From the NCBI GenBank assembly GCA_030263715.1, contig SZPM01000006.1, forward strand, positions 1-64,000: 64,000 bases of DNA, given 5' to 3'. The DNA is from ATM1 sp003577165. GTDB lineage: Bacteria > Armatimonadota > Fimbriimonadia > Fimbriimonadales > ATM1. Positions 49,694 to 60,081 of the stretch are shown here, in pieces (within the stretch, counting starts at the first letter, position 1; the number at the start of each line of letters is the position of its first letter). A program made the position numbers and the translations under genes. The notes beneath the pieces are model-generated. The model ran no database searches. It was not told the DNA's origin and saw only the letters and a list, made by a program, of their open reading frames with translations.

Positions 49694-51088
49694 TCAGATC
49701 GGAGAGTAATAGCCAGCAAAGCGCGCGAGCGCGGGACAAGCGCGCGCGTCTTCGATGGTGATGCGAATCTTCTTCGCCTTCACCGGTCGAAAACGAAGTA
49801 TGCGCTTGTAGCCGACAGTGGTTCCGTTGACGATCGGCTGCCACTCGCCGTTGACGAGCGCCTCCACACGGAACTTTCGGATCCTCTGTCCGAGCTGAAT
49901 CGGCTCCTGAAGCAAGATCCGATTTAGCGTCGTGTCCGACTCGAACTCCGCTGCGATGGCCGCGCTCAGCACTCCGTCGTCTACGGCCCAGTAGGTATCG
50001 AAGCCTTCCTTCTGCATGTTTGCAGGCGCAAACCTCTTGTCCTTGCCTCTCGTTTGTGTCGCCGTGACTTTGGCTTTGGCGACGAGGTCGACTGCAAACG
50101 CGACGTCCCGCGCCTTCTTGAAATCGAGGAGGCGCTGCGCGTCGATCTCGTGGATTAGCCCACGCTTGTCCGGCGGCACGTTGAGCAGGAGCGAACCGTT
50201 CTGCCCAACAGAACGATAGTAGATGTCCATCAACTGCTCGACGGTCTTGACTTTTGGATCTTCGGACTCGCGGTAGAACCAACCCGGCCGAATTGAGACA
50301 TCGCACTCCGCTGGCACCCAGTGTGTCCCGTCCTCGTGGCCCTCCGTCAATTCCTTGTACATCGGAGTTCCCGGGTAGAAGCGATCGCGCTCAAGCAGGC
50401 ACCAGTTGGTCTCGGCCGCATGTCCCGATTCATTTCCGACCCACCGAATGTCAGGCCCTGCATCTGAGAAGATCACAGCGTTCGGAGCGTACTTCCGGAC
50501 GACAGAGTGAAACGCAGGCCAATCGTAGATCTGCCGCTTGCCGTTCGGACCTTCGCCGTTCGCCCCATCGAACCAAACTTCAGAGACTTCTCCGTAGCGA
50601 GTGAGCACCTCCCGAAGCATTTCCTGAAACACCACGTTGTATTCGGGTGTTCCATACGTTGGGTGATTGCGATCCCAGGGGGACAAGTAGACGCCGAACT
50701 TCAGACCAAACTCGCGGCAAGCGTCGCTCAGATCCTTGAGCACATCGCCCTTGCCGCTCTTCCACGAGGTCGCCTTCACCGAATGCGTGCTGAAATCGGT
50801 CGGCCAGAGGCAGAAGCCATCGTGGTGCTTGGCCGTGATGATGACGGCATTCAGCCCGGCGTCGCGAAACGTCTTGGCCCACTGCCGGCAGTCCAGCGCA
50901 GTCGGATTGAAGACGCTGGGGTCTTCGCGGCCACTGCCCCACTCCTGATTCATGAAGGTGTTCGGCCCGAAATGGACGAAGGCGTAGGTTTCCAACCTGT
51001 GCCAGGCGAGGTGCCGAGGCGACGGAAGAGGCTCGATCGGCGTGGGCGGCGCCGCGAGGAAGGTCGTCACCATGAAGGGAGACAGCAT
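49694..51088 (-). CDS. alpha-L-fucosidase, GH29, 464 aa
   Basis: A (beta/alpha)8 catalytic domain with WHRLETYAFVHFGPNTFM, ITAKHHDGFCLWPTDFSTHS, FGLKFGVYLSPWDRNHP and the nucleophile Asp174 in VSEVWFDGANG; QNGSLLLNVPPDKRG marks the domain end, followed by a beta-sandwich C-terminus. A short hydrophobic N-terminus suggests export. ATG 51088 is the start; the frame runs upstream but that is the shadow of the divergent phosphatase-like gene. Hydrolysis of alpha-L-fucosides from glycans. The acid/base residue cannot be assigned from sequence alone. Confidence 0.92.
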   Translation of the reverse strand: MLSPFMVTTFLAAPPTPIEPLPSPRHLAWHRLETYAFVHFGPNTFMNQEWGSGREDPSVFNPTALDCRQWAKTFRDAGLNAVIITAKHHDGFCLWPTDFSTHSVKATSWKSGKGDVLKDLSDACREFGLKFGVYLSPWDRNHPTYGTPEYNVVFQEMLREVLTRYGEVSEVWFDGANGEGPNGKRQIYDWPAFHSVVRKYAPNAVIFSDAGPDIRWVGNESGHAAETNWCLLERDRFYPGTPMYKELTEGHEDGTHWVPAECDVSIRPGWFYRESEDPKVKTVEQLMDIYYRSVGQNGSLLLNVPPDKRGLIHEIDAQRLLDFKKARDVAFAVDLVAKAKVTATQTRGKDKRFAPANMQKEGFDTYWAVDDGVLSAAIAAEFESDTTLNRILLQEPIQLGQRIRKFRVEALVNGEWQPIVNGTTVGYKRILRFRPVKAKKIRITIEDARACPALARFAGYYSPI

Positions 51089-51154
51089 CACTGCAAAGTG
51101 GATTCGGCGGTTTCGGTTCGGCTCCTTCGCAGTCTGATAGAATCTTTCGCCAAG

Positions 51155-52264
51155 ATGCCGCGCAATTTCGCCCTTCGAGTTCTCTTCGCTGTGTTCGTCC
51201 TCTCGGCTTTGCCCGCGCTGGGCGCCGACTCGGGACACAAGGTGATCCTTCTGCTCATCGACGGTCTTCGCTGGCAGGACGTAATGCGCGGCGCAGACCC
51301 GACTCTGATGAACAAGGAGAACGGGGGAGTGCAAGACGTGAACTCCCTCGCGAAACGGTTCTGGAGGGAGGACCCGATCGAGAGGCGGGCCGCCCTCATG
51401 CCTTTTCTGTGGAACGTGGTGGCGCGGCAGGGTCAAGTCTATGGCGACCGAGACGTGAACTCCGCGATGCGAGTGGAGAACACGTTTCACTTCTCTTATC
51501 CAGGATACAGCGAGATGATCGTCGGCTACGCCGATCCGCGGATAGACACGAACCAACCCCTGCCGAATCCGAACGTGAGCGTCTTCGAATGGCTCAATAC
51601 GCTCAACCCTTACAAGAACAAAGTGGCCGTATTCGGCGCTTGGGACGTCGTGCGGGCGATTGTGAATCCCGTTCGGTCAAAACTGCGCGTCAATGTCGGT
51701 GTCGATCCCGTGGACTTCGGAAAAAAGACGGCGACCCAGGAACTGTTGAATAAACTCAAGAAGGACGTTCCTGCGCCGTGGGGCACTGAGCCTTACGACG
51801 CGCTCACTTTTTACTCCGCGCTCGAATACATCAAGGCCGACAAGCCTCGCGCGGTCTGGATCACTTTCGGAGAAACGGACGAGTTCGCGCACGCAGGGCG
51901 CTATGACCAATACTTAGACGCCGCCTATCGCACGGACAACATGCTGCGAACTCTTTGGGAGACGTTGCAGTCCATGCCGGAGTACAAGGACAAGACGACG
52001 CTGATCTTCTCCGTGGACCACGGGCGCGGATTCGGCCTTAAGGATTGGACCGGTCACGGAGCTTCGATCCCTGGCGCGGATCAGACTTGGCTCGCCATTC
52101 TCGGGCCGAGGACCAAACCTCTCGGCGTGCGACGAAACATCCCGGAGGGGACGACGAGCATGATCGCCGCCACAGTCGCCGCTTCGCTGGGAGAGAACTG
52201 GAACAAGCAGGAGCCAAAGGCCGCACGGCCGATTCCGGATGCCGTCGAAGAGGCGGCAAAGTAA
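51155..52264 (+). CDS. exported alkaline-phosphatase-superfamily protein, 369 aa
   Basis: A signal peptide (RVLFAVFVLSALPALGAD) is followed by the metal-binding core of the alkaline phosphatase/sulfatase superfamily: KVILLLIDGLRWQDVM near the N-terminus (the first metal Asp), GETDEFAHAGRYDQYL, and FSVDHGRGFGLKDWTGHGASIPG, with the metal Asp-His pair and the later His. It is shorter than classical alkaline phosphatases and lacks a clear Ser/Thr nucleophile by eye; phosphodiesterase or phosphomutase-like activity is possible. Divergent from GH29, upstream of mscL. Confidence 0.72.
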   Translation: MPRNFALRVLFAVFVLSALPALGADSGHKVILLLIDGLRWQDVMRGADPTLMNKENGGVQDVNSLAKRFWREDPIERRAALMPFLWNVVARQGQVYGDRDVNSAMRVENTFHFSYPGYSEMIVGYADPRIDTNQPLPNPNVSVFEWLNTLNPYKNKVAVFGAWDVVRAIVNPVRSKLRVNVGVDPVDFGKKTATQELLNKLKKDVPAPWGTEPYDALTFYSALEYIKADKPRAVWITFGETDEFAHAGRYDQYLDAAYRTDNMLRTLWETLQSMPEYKDKTTLIFSVDHGRGFGLKDWTGHGASIPGADQTWLAILGPRTKPLGVRRNIPEGTTSMIAATVAASLGENWNKQEPKAARPIPDAVEEAAK

Positions 52265-52361
52265 TCTGACCGGACGCGCCGAGAACTTTCGACAATACAC
52301 GTGAAACGCGGAACCCGCCAGCGCTCACGAACGACTAACACGGGGTCTTTGGAGGATTGTG

Positions 52362-52790
52362 ATGCTAAGAGAGTTTCGTGAGTTCGCATTGAAGGGCAAT
52401 ATGATTGACCTTGCGGTCGGCCTCGTCTTGGGCGCGGCGTTCGGCACAGTCATCAACTCGTTGGTGAAGGATGTGCTCATGCCCCCCCTGGGCGCGCTGC
52501 TCGGCGGCCTGGACTTCTCCAACATGTTGTTCGTGATACGCGATGGCGCAACGCCGGGGCCCTATTCGACGGCCGCCTCGGCCGCAGAGGCGGGAGCGGT
52601 GACGCTCAACTACGGCCTCTTCGCCAATGCGGTGGTGAGTTTCATCATCGTCTCGCTGGCGCTCTTCGTCGTGGTCCGTGCGGTGAACAAGGCCAGAAAG
52701 GCCGAAGATGCCGCTCCCGAGGCGCCGCCCGCTCCGTCTGCACAGGAGACGTTGCTCACCGAAATCCGAGACATACTTCGCGCGAAGTAG
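52362..52790 (+). CDS. mscL: large-conductance mechanosensitive channel MscL, 142 aa
   Basis: Typical MscL: REFREFALKGNMIDLAVGLVLGAAFGTVINSLVKDVLMPPLG (N-terminal helix plus TM1), periplasmic loop, TM2 (ANAVVSFIIVSLALFVVVRAV) and a C-terminal amphipathic helix ending in ETLLTEIRDIL. ATG 52362 is placed six bases after GGAGG. Opens under high membrane tension as an osmotic safety valve. Length fits the family (about 130-150 aa). Confidence 0.97.
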   Translation: MLREFREFALKGNMIDLAVGLVLGAAFGTVINSLVKDVLMPPLGALLGGLDFSNMLFVIRDGATPGPYSTAASAAEAGAVTLNYGLFANAVVSFIIVSLALFVVVRAVNKARKAEDAAPEAPPAPSAQETLLTEIRDILRAK

Positions 52791-52811
52791 GGAGACGCGA
52801 CGCCGACAACG

Positions 52812-54197
52812 ATGGCGGGTTCGAATTCAAGCAGCCACCGGCTTCTTAGGGCGCGGTCGCTTTCGCCGCTCGCGCTCGCGTTCACGGTCTTCTGCTGCGT
52901 GAGCGGCGGGCCGATCGGCCTCGAACCGTTGGTTGCGGAAACGGGGCCGCTGCTCGCACTGCTCCTCATCCTCGTCACGCCGCTGGTGTGGGCGATTCCG
53001 GACGCCTTGACATCGTGCGAACTCGCTCCCGCAATTCCCGTCGAGGGGGGGTATGTCGTTTGGGTTCGGCGCGCGATGGGGCCGTTCGCGGGATTCCTCA
53101 ACGCGTGGTGGACTTGGCTGTACACGATCGTCGACGCCGCTCTCTATCCGGTCCTCTTCACCTCGACGCTCGGCCATCTGCTGAACTACTACTTCGGAAA
53201 TTCGATCCTCCTCGACAACGAGCTCGCGCACTACGCGGTCAGCGTGTGCGTCGTCATCCTGTTTACGTATTTGAACATCCGAGGAACACGCATTGTCGGA
53301 ATGGCGAGCACCGCTTTCGCTCTGCTCATCATCGCGCCGTTCGCAGTGATGTCCATCGTTGGCCTGGTGCGGATGGCGCTGGAGTCGAAACCGTTCCTGC
53401 CGCCCGGTGAGATCGCTCCTGGGGAGTTGAAGCAGGGCCTCTCGGCTGGACTGGGCATCATCATGTGGAACTACCTCGGGTGGGACGCTCTCTCGACCGT
53501 CGCGGAAGAGGTCGACCAGCCGCAAAAGGCGTATCCGCGCGCGCTGCTGTGGGGGGTTCCACTCGTCGCAGCCGTGTACTTCTTTCCAACTCTCGTCGGC
53601 GTCCACTACTATCCGGACGCGGCGCAATGGCAGGAGGGGGCTTGGCCGAACATCGCCCGCGCGGTGGGGGGGGAGTGGATGGCGTGGGGCGTGATCGTCG
53701 CCTCCGTCGTCTCTCCTGTCGCCCTGTTTACGGCCTCTCTTCTTGCGAGTTCACGAGTTCCGTTCGTCCTCGCCGAAGAGAGGTTCCTTCCCCGTCGGCT
53801 CGTGGACATTCACCCGAAGTTCGGCACGCCGTGGCTTGCGATCCTCGTCTGCGGGGGGCTCTACGCGATCCTCGTTTACCAGAAGTTCGGGAGCCTCATT
53901 CAACTGAACGTCGTCATGTACTCGGCTGCTCTCTGCCTCGAGACCGCAGCGCTTCTTGTGTTGCGCGTGAAAGAGCCAAATCTCCACAGGCCCTTTAAGA
54001 TTCGCGGTGGTTGGCCGGTGCTGATTCTCATCTTCCTTCTTCCCGTTTCGATGATCGGTCTCTTGACTGCCCTGTCAATACAGGAAGATGGTTGGCAGAG
54101 CCTCTGGCTGACCGGCCTCGCGCTCGCGAGCGCGCCGGTGATCTACTTCGTCAAGCAGGCGTATGAGCGGAGTCGCCGTCCGGCCTCTGAGAATTAG
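52812..54197 (+). CDS. APC superfamily amino-acid permease, 461 aa
   Basis: Twelve predicted TM helices with the APC family pattern: LSPLALAFTVFCCVSGGPIG at TM1, PLVWAIPDALTSCELAPAIPVEGGYVVWVRRAMGPFAGF (TM2-3), KQGLSAGLGIIMWNYLGWDAL and TASLLASSRVPFVLAEE. Imports amino acids or polyamines by proton or sodium coupling. Starts 22 bases after mscL. Its neighbours are glycan and peptide hydrolases, so uptake of released amino acids is a reasonable guess. Substrate unknown. Confidence 0.88.
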   Translation: MAGSNSSSHRLLRARSLSPLALAFTVFCCVSGGPIGLEPLVAETGPLLALLLILVTPLVWAIPDALTSCELAPAIPVEGGYVVWVRRAMGPFAGFLNAWWTWLYTIVDAALYPVLFTSTLGHLLNYYFGNSILLDNELAHYAVSVCVVILFTYLNIRGTRIVGMASTAFALLIIAPFAVMSIVGLVRMALESKPFLPPGEIAPGELKQGLSAGLGIIMWNYLGWDALSTVAEEVDQPQKAYPRALLWGVPLVAAVYFFPTLVGVHYYPDAAQWQEGAWPNIARAVGGEWMAWGVIVASVVSPVALFTASLLASSRVPFVLAEERFLPRRLVDIHPKFGTPWLAILVCGGLYAILVYQKFGSLIQLNVVMYSAALCLETAALLVLRVKEPNLHRPFKIRGGWPVLILIFLLPVSMIGLLTALSIQEDGWQSLWLTGLALASAPVIYFVKQAYERSRRPASEN

Positions 54198-54210
54198 ACG
54201 AGAAGGGCGA

Positions 54211-57200
54211 CTACCCTTGCCCGCCCGGCTGGACTTCAGCCTCCAGGTGCTCCCAATCACGGACGGGGACGAGGCGGAAGCCAAATTGCACGGCCCTTGC
54301 GCGCGCCGTGTACTTTTCCAGGGGGGGCGGTCCGCAACTCGCGTTGCCGAGGCCCATCTGCAGCGCGTCTATGCACACGACTACGTACGGCCGCTTCACG
54401 GGAATCCCCAGCCGCTTTCGCTCCCCGTTAAGATGCCTGAGGCCGAAGAGGTGCTCTGCGAGATATCTCGAAACCGAGAAGTGTTGCGGCCCGCGCATCT
54501 TGAAGAGGAGTCCAGATCCGCTCTCATCCGTTAGGGAGAACCACTCCGCGTCGCACTTGTTGCCGTTCTCTTGCGGTCTCGCATAGAGTTCGAACTGGTC
54601 CTCCACCGAACCCGCGAACCTGCCGAACCGGACGGAGTCCCTGCGATCGGGATAGGATTCGTGCGGCCCCCACCCGAGCCAGGTTATCCGGTCGAAGCGC
54701 AAATCCATGCCGAATCGAATGCCGAGTTTCGGCAGGGGGGGCAGTTCGCCGATCGGCGAGCAGTCGAATTCTGCGCGCACGCTCTCGTCCGCACAGAGCT
54801 GCCAGCGGCTCACGACGCGGATTCCGGTTCCCTTTTTGCCGCGCCAATCCGTGAGATAAGCGAGTCGAACCGCTGACGTATCGCACCCGCACTCTTCTTC
54901 CGAGACGACATAGGGACGGAGCTGAGACAGGCCCGACCGGATGAACTCGTCTCGGAACCAGCAGTCGTTGTCGGTGAAGGCCCGAAAGAGATTCAAGTGC
55001 GGCGCGAGCCCGTGGAGCATATCGAGTCCGTTCGCTTTGAAGCCGACGATCATGCCGCTCGCCGTGTCGAACGTCGCTTCGGACTCGCCGCAGGTCGCGA
55101 CGCGTGTTGCTCCGTTTCGATTCGTCGCCGGGACGTTCGCGACGGAGGGGGGGAACGTACGTGCAGCCGCTTTCTCTTTCTCCGAGAGCGCGAACTGGTC
55201 CCACGCGATCACATGCCCTGACTCGGCCCAGGAACAGGACTCGCCGAGAGCGAGGTTCACGAGAACGTGCCTCCTTACTCCGTCTCGCTCGATCTGGTCT
55301 TCGATTGGGATTCGCACCGCGCACACCTCTCCCGGGGCGCAACGCGAGATCTCGGACTCTCCGCGAAGAACCTCTACTCCTTCTTCGAGAAGATGCCACG
55401 AGATGCGCATCCCATCGAGCGACGCAAACACGTACGCGTTCTCAATAGTCACAGACGAGGCGCGCGCATCCCAAGCGAAGCGGACCCTCTGATAGATCTT
55501 CTTGACTTCCTGCAACTTCGAGGTGACGATTCGGTCTGCGGTCACGAGACCGTTGCAAGAAAAGGGGCCGTCGTTCGGTTCATCGTCGAAGTCCCCGCCG
55601 TAGGCGTAGAAGTCCTTCCTGCCGAACCAAGTCGCGCCGTCATAGGGAAACTCGATGAGAAGAGCCTGATCCACCCAGTCCCAGATGCAGCCGCCCATGA
55701 GGTGCGGATAGCGGCGGAACGTTTCCCAATACTCTCTCAGATTTCCGACGGAGTTGCCCATCGCATGCGCGTACTCGCAAACGAAGAGCGGTTTGGCGAG
55801 ATCGGCTTTCCCTTGCTCCTCGAGCCACTCTACGGTTGGATACATCACGCTTTCGATGTCGGCGACTTCGTTGTAGCGCTCGTAGTGGACCGGCCTCGTA
55901 TCGTCGAGGTTTCGAACCAATTCAGACGAGGCGACGAAGTTGCATCCAGGGCCCGCTTCATTGCCGAGCGACCACACGATGACGCACGGATGATTCCGGT
56001 CGCGCCGCACCATTCGCTCTGTCCGGTCGAGGTGCGCGGCCTGCCACGCCGGGTTGTTCCCCAGTGACTTCTCGAGCGAATAGCCCATTCCATGGCTTTC
56101 GATGTTCGCCTCGTCTACGACATATAGTCCGTACTCGTCGCACAGATCGTACCAACGCTCGTCGTTCGGATAGTGCGAGGTGCGAACGCAGTCAACGTTG
56201 TTCTGCTTCATCAGCCGGATGTCTTGCTTCATCGAGTCGAGCGTGACGGTTCTTCCTGTTCGGGGGTCATGCTCGTGGCGATTGACACCATGGAGTTTGA
56301 CCGGCGCACCGTTCACGCGAAACACGCCGCCCGACCACTCGACCTTGCGAAAACCGACACGACACCTCACGACTTCCAAGCAGCGTTTCTGAGAATCGCG
56401 AAGTTCGAGCACGAGGGTGTAGAGGTTCGGGGTTTCTGCCGTCCACTTCTTCGGGTTCGTGACTTCACATGAGATTCGCAGGTGATCGGTTGCGAGACCC
56501 GCGACAGAGCAGCGATCTTCGCCGACGATTTCCGATGCGATCTGAAGGCCGTCTTCGCCGTACAGGCAAGTGCGGAGGAAGCCGCGAAACGGCTCCGTGG
56601 TCCAGCTTTTCAGGGCGACCGCGATGTCGAGGAGCGCATCCGTGTACGCAGCGTCCAATTCGGTTCGCACGTCAAAGTCCCAAACATGGACTTTCGGAGC
56701 GCAGTGAAGAAACACGCTGCGGAAGATCCCGCCGAAGCGGAACATGTCCTGATCCTCGAGATAACTGCCGTCGCACCACTTGTAAACGACGACCGCCAGC
56801 AGGTTCCGTCCAGGCTGGACGAATGGGGTTACGTCGAACTTCGCCGGAGTCTTGCTGTCTTGGCTGTAGCCGACGAACTTCCCATTGACGAACAGGTGAA
56901 ACGCAGAGTAAACGCCACCGAACTGCAGGAACACCTGCATCCCCGACCAATCCTCGGGAAGTTCGAACCACCTGCGGTAGCACCCTGTTGGGTTGTCATC
57001 GTGTGGAATACGAGGCGGGTCCGCCGGAAATGGATACCGGACGTTGGAATAGAGAGGCGCACCGTATCCGTTCGTTTCCCAAACGGACGGAACTGGGATC
57101 GAATCCCACAGCGAGTCATCGAATCCGAGCGTGTAGAAGTCGCGTGGGATGTCTGCAGGTCGGCCTCTCCAGAAGAACTGCCAATCCCCGTCGAGGGAGA

Positions 57201-57348
57201 TTCTCCGTTCAGACTCTCGTCCTGCGAGCGCATCCTCGATGCTGGGAAAGGAGAGTCGCGTGCAGTGCGGATCGAGTTTGTTGCGTTCGAGGACGTCAAG
57301 TGTCTCCCAATCGAAGGGAGCCGAAAATATGTCTTCTTCGATCCTCAC
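54211..57348 (-). CDS. beta-galactosidase, GH2 (LacZ-like), 1045 aa
   Basis: Full-length LacZ architecture: N-terminal sugar-binding domain, immunoglobulin-like domain, (beta/alpha)8 catalytic barrel and C-terminal small-chain domains (LHGVNRHEHDPRTGR, RTSHYPNDERWYDLCDEYG). Catalytic acid/base Glu464 in VIVWSLGNEAGPGC and nucleophile Glu525 in PLFVCEYAHAMGNS. No signal peptide: cytoplasmic. The start is GTG 57348, whose first base overlaps the TGA of the M14 gene (GTGA), so the two are translationally coupled. Hydrolyses beta-galactosides. Confidence 0.94.
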   Translation of the reverse strand: MRIEEDIFSAPFDWETLDVLERNKLDPHCTRLSFPSIEDALAGRESERRISLDGDWQFFWRGRPADIPRDFYTLGFDDSLWDSIPVPSVWETNGYGAPLYSNVRYPFPADPPRIPHDDNPTGCYRRWFELPEDWSGMQVFLQFGGVYSAFHLFVNGKFVGYSQDSKTPAKFDVTPFVQPGRNLLAVVVYKWCDGSYLEDQDMFRFGGIFRSVFLHCAPKVHVWDFDVRTELDAAYTDALLDIAVALKSWTTEPFRGFLRTCLYGEDGLQIASEIVGEDRCSVAGLATDHLRISCEVTNPKKWTAETPNLYTLVLELRDSQKRCLEVVRCRVGFRKVEWSGGVFRVNGAPVKLHGVNRHEHDPRTGRTVTLDSMKQDIRLMKQNNVDCVRTSHYPNDERWYDLCDEYGLYVVDEANIESHGMGYSLEKSLGNNPAWQAAHLDRTERMVRRDRNHPCVIVWSLGNEAGPGCNFVASSELVRNLDDTRPVHYERYNEVADIESVMYPTVEWLEEQGKADLAKPLFVCEYAHAMGNSVGNLREYWETFRRYPHLMGGCIWDWVDQALLIEFPYDGATWFGRKDFYAYGGDFDDEPNDGPFSCNGLVTADRIVTSKLQEVKKIYQRVRFAWDARASSVTIENAYVFASLDGMRISWHLLEEGVEVLRGESEISRCAPGEVCAVRIPIEDQIERDGVRRHVLVNLALGESCSWAESGHVIAWDQFALSEKEKAAARTFPPSVANVPATNRNGATRVATCGESEATFDTASGMIVGFKANGLDMLHGLAPHLNLFRAFTDNDCWFRDEFIRSGLSQLRPYVVSEEECGCDTSAVRLAYLTDWRGKKGTGIRVVSRWQLCADESVRAEFDCSPIGELPPLPKLGIRFGMDLRFDRITWLGWGPHESYPDRRDSVRFGRFAGSVEDQFELYARPQENGNKCDAEWFSLTDESGSGLLFKMRGPQHFSVSRYLAEHLFGLRHLNGERKRLGIPVKRPYVVVCIDALQMGLGNASCGPPPLEKYTARARAVQFGFRLVPVRDWEHLEAEVQPGGQG

Positions 57349-60035
57349 TCTCCGCCTGCCCTACTCAGGTAGAGGGCGTTGAAGAACAGTTTGAAAGTTC
57401 CGTGCGGCTGCGCTCGGAACAGAATCTCCGGACCGAACGCGTAGAGTGTTCCCTTGCCAACGGGCGCCTGATACATTGAGATTCCGTCGAGCACGTAACT
57501 CTGACCGAGGGCCCATCCGCTGCGAAGCGGCGTCGGCGAATCGAACCAGGAGATCGCTGTCATGCCTTCCGGCTGGGCCTCCGGCTTGAACGCGAAAACG
57601 GGACTCGTGTCGAACATAACGTCCACGTGGGACGGAAGGCCGTAGGCGACCGGAAGCCAGTTTGCGATGCGAACCCGCAAGACTGAACCGGGGATGAAGA
57701 ACTTGCTCGATGGCAGCGGCGCTTCTGATCCGTCATCCGCCTTCTGAACGAGGTGGTTTTTCACGGGAAGGCCGAGGTGGTTCGCAAGGCGAGTCGAACT
57801 TCCGATCGTCACAACGGTCCCACCTGCGTCGAGAAAATCGCGCAGCGACGAGAGAGTTCTCCGGGAGATGTTGCCGAGCATCGGGTGGAATTCCGCAGGG
57901 ATGTTGTCGCGATTAGGCCCCCCACCTGCGTCCGAGAGGTTCGCCGGAATCGCGCCGTCTACGAAAACGAGGACGTCGAACTTCTCGTTCAGTTTGCCCG
58001 CGTCCAGTTCGGGAGCGAACACGAGGTTAAACTCAAAGCCGAATCGTTCCAGTATCCATCGCGTCCAGCCGGAGGGCATGGAGCCTCCGTAGCGATCCCA
58101 AAGGCCGATTCGGGGTTTGTGGATTGCGATTCTCTCCCCTCGGGGCTGAGTGCCGATTTCGGACACTGTGATGCCGAGGCGGTCTGCCGCGACGCGCAAG
58201 GCGTCTCGCACTCCTCGGTCGTTCGGCACGAAGATCGAGCCGGGAGGATACGAGTTCCCGCCGTCCGTTTGTCCTTCCCTGAGCCAAAAGACGGACTTGC
58301 CGGCCGCGAGCAGCGAGTTCACCGCTGCGGCGCTGTCGTTCTGCTGGTGCGAAAGGATGAAGCCTGTTGCTCTTGGAACCGACTTCCAGGCGGCGGGCGG
58401 CGCCGGGAGGACGTCGTTCAGAGGCGTGAACGGGCCGTCGAACCCTTCGAGGATTCGGTCGAATTCGACGCCCATCTGATAAGCAAGCGTGTAGCCCGCG
58501 TTGTCATAGGGTGGAATGGGGGGGGCGCCCGGCACGGGAACGTCGTTCGGGTGATCCTGTGGTTCAAACATATCCAGGATGTGAGGGCGAAAGGCCTGCG
58601 CGCATGAAATCACATAGGATCCCTTCGGGTACCGCTTGTCGCCGACGGCGAAGTCCTCCTTCGCGACCATCACCTCCACGCCGTTTTCGATCAAGGCGTT
58701 CACGAACTTCGTCGCTGTTGGAAAGTCGGGCTGTGAGGAGGGCAGAATGTATCCTCGCGCATCGCGGTTTTCAGGCTTGCGCACGTCCGCGATGGAGCGC
58801 GCCGATAGCACGCGAGACGGATAGTGCGTCCAATTGTCGCGGCTACCCCTTTCGATCGAGTTGCGTGCCATGCGGTAGACGTTGTAGAGAATCTGCTCCC
58901 TTCGACGGGATGCGAAGTCGAGAATCGCGCGATTGGCGGTCACCGAGTAGTCGACCGACTGCCGGAACTTCCAAGTTTGTGGCTCGACCGGCGCGGGACC
59001 GTCTCCGGTTGGCACCTGCCTCTCGGCAACGAACGGAATCTGGATGGGCGTCGGGCTACCAATTGTTTCGGTGAGAATGCCGATCATGTTGTGGAAGTAG
59101 GCCGTCGTGCGAAGGCCGCCGTTCCACCAGGTCGAGTAACTCGCCGCTTCGCGCATCACGGCGCCGTACTTCCCCTCCGCGATGAAGCGGTTGTGCATCG
59201 CCGCCCCCACCATTTCGATTCCCGTAATAACGAGCGGGTCGATATTGTGGTTGAAGGGATCGCGGAACGGGGGGGCGAAGAGCACCGCTCCCCTTGGGCC
59301 CGTTTGATGATGGTTGTACATGATCTGCGGATGCCATTCGCGATACATGACTCGATTCATGTTCTTGGTTTCCGCTTGAGTCGCGGCGTAAAAGTCCCGG
59401 TTGTTGTCGTGGCCGATGTACTTTTGATAGAGGCGCGGAAGTCCGTCGAGGCTCCGCCTCTGTGGGTCTTGGTTCCTCATGTACCAGTTCGACACGAGGT
59501 CCATGCCGTCCGGATTCGCATGCACCGCGAGAACGATGACGTCGCGGAGAATGCGAAGCGTTTCTTCGTCCTCTCCGGAGACCAACTGATAAACGGTTTC
59601 CATCAGCTGCTGCGCGCCGAGCACTTCTGTCGCATGGAGTCCGCCGTCGATCCAAACGATCGCCTTGCCTCGACTTGCGAGGGTGCGGGCGGTTTCGTCA
59701 TCCAGGTCTTTGCCGAGCGCAAGTCGTTTTGCGATCTGCCGGAACTCTTCGAGATTGGCGAAGTTCTCCGGCGCGGTGATGATCGCCATCCATTGCGGTC
59801 GTCCCTCCTCCGTCTTGCCGATCTCGACAAGCGACATTCGATTCGACTCGCTATCTAACTTGCGCCAGTAGTCGGTCAGCTGCGAGTAGTTGAGGAGCAC
59901 GTAGTCCGCGCCGAACTCGAATCCGAACTGCTCTTTCGGAGTGGTGACCTTCTGCGCGAGAAGTGGGGCCCAGGCCAACGTCAGCAGAGCCGGTGCAAGG
60001 GCGCGCCAGAACCGACCCGTCGTCCGCGTCGTCAT
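57345..60035 (-). CDS. exported M14-family zinc carboxypeptidase, 896 aa
   Basis: A signal peptide (RALAPALLTLAWAPLLAQ) is followed by an M14 catalytic domain: GKTEEGRPQWMAIITAPEN, the zinc pair in WIDGGLHATEVLGAQQ, HANPDGMDLVSNWY, and a third metal His in MYNHHQTGP. A long C-terminal region (about 430-896) has a class-I glutamine amidotransferase-like or DUF4350-like hydrophobic beta pattern. ATG 60035; the longer frame to 60134 lacks a site. The M14 stop overlaps the LacZ start. Exopeptidase for peptides outside the cytoplasm. Confidence 0.87.
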   Translation of the reverse strand: MTTRTTGRFWRALAPALLTLAWAPLLAQKVTTPKEQFGFEFGADYVLLNYSQLTDYWRKLDSESNRMSLVEIGKTEEGRPQWMAIITAPENFANLEEFRQIAKRLALGKDLDDETARTLASRGKAIVWIDGGLHATEVLGAQQLMETVYQLVSGEDEETLRILRDVIVLAVHANPDGMDLVSNWYMRNQDPQRRSLDGLPRLYQKYIGHDNNRDFYAATQAETKNMNRVMYREWHPQIMYNHHQTGPRGAVLFAPPFRDPFNHNIDPLVITGIEMVGAAMHNRFIAEGKYGAVMREAASYSTWWNGGLRTTAYFHNMIGILTETIGSPTPIQIPFVAERQVPTGDGPAPVEPQTWKFRQSVDYSVTANRAILDFASRRREQILYNVYRMARNSIERGSRDNWTHYPSRVLSARSIADVRKPENRDARGYILPSSQPDFPTATKFVNALIENGVEVMVAKEDFAVGDKRYPKGSYVISCAQAFRPHILDMFEPQDHPNDVPVPGAPPIPPYDNAGYTLAYQMGVEFDRILEGFDGPFTPLNDVLPAPPAAWKSVPRATGFILSHQQNDSAAAVNSLLAAGKSVFWLREGQTDGGNSYPPGSIFVPNDRGVRDALRVAADRLGITVSEIGTQPRGERIAIHKPRIGLWDRYGGSMPSGWTRWILERFGFEFNLVFAPELDAGKLNEKFDVLVFVDGAIPANLSDAGGGPNRDNIPAEFHPMLGNISRRTLSSLRDFLDAGGTVVTIGSSTRLANHLGLPVKNHLVQKADDGSEAPLPSSKFFIPGSVLRVRIANWLPVAYGLPSHVDVMFDTSPVFAFKPEAQPEGMTAISWFDSPTPLRSGWALGQSYVLDGISMYQAPVGKGTLYAFGPEILFRAQPHGTFKLFFNALYLSRAGGE

Positions 60036-60081
60036 GGCCTCCGTTTCGATGCCGACCGCGCGAATCCTCCCGCGGCGAGAG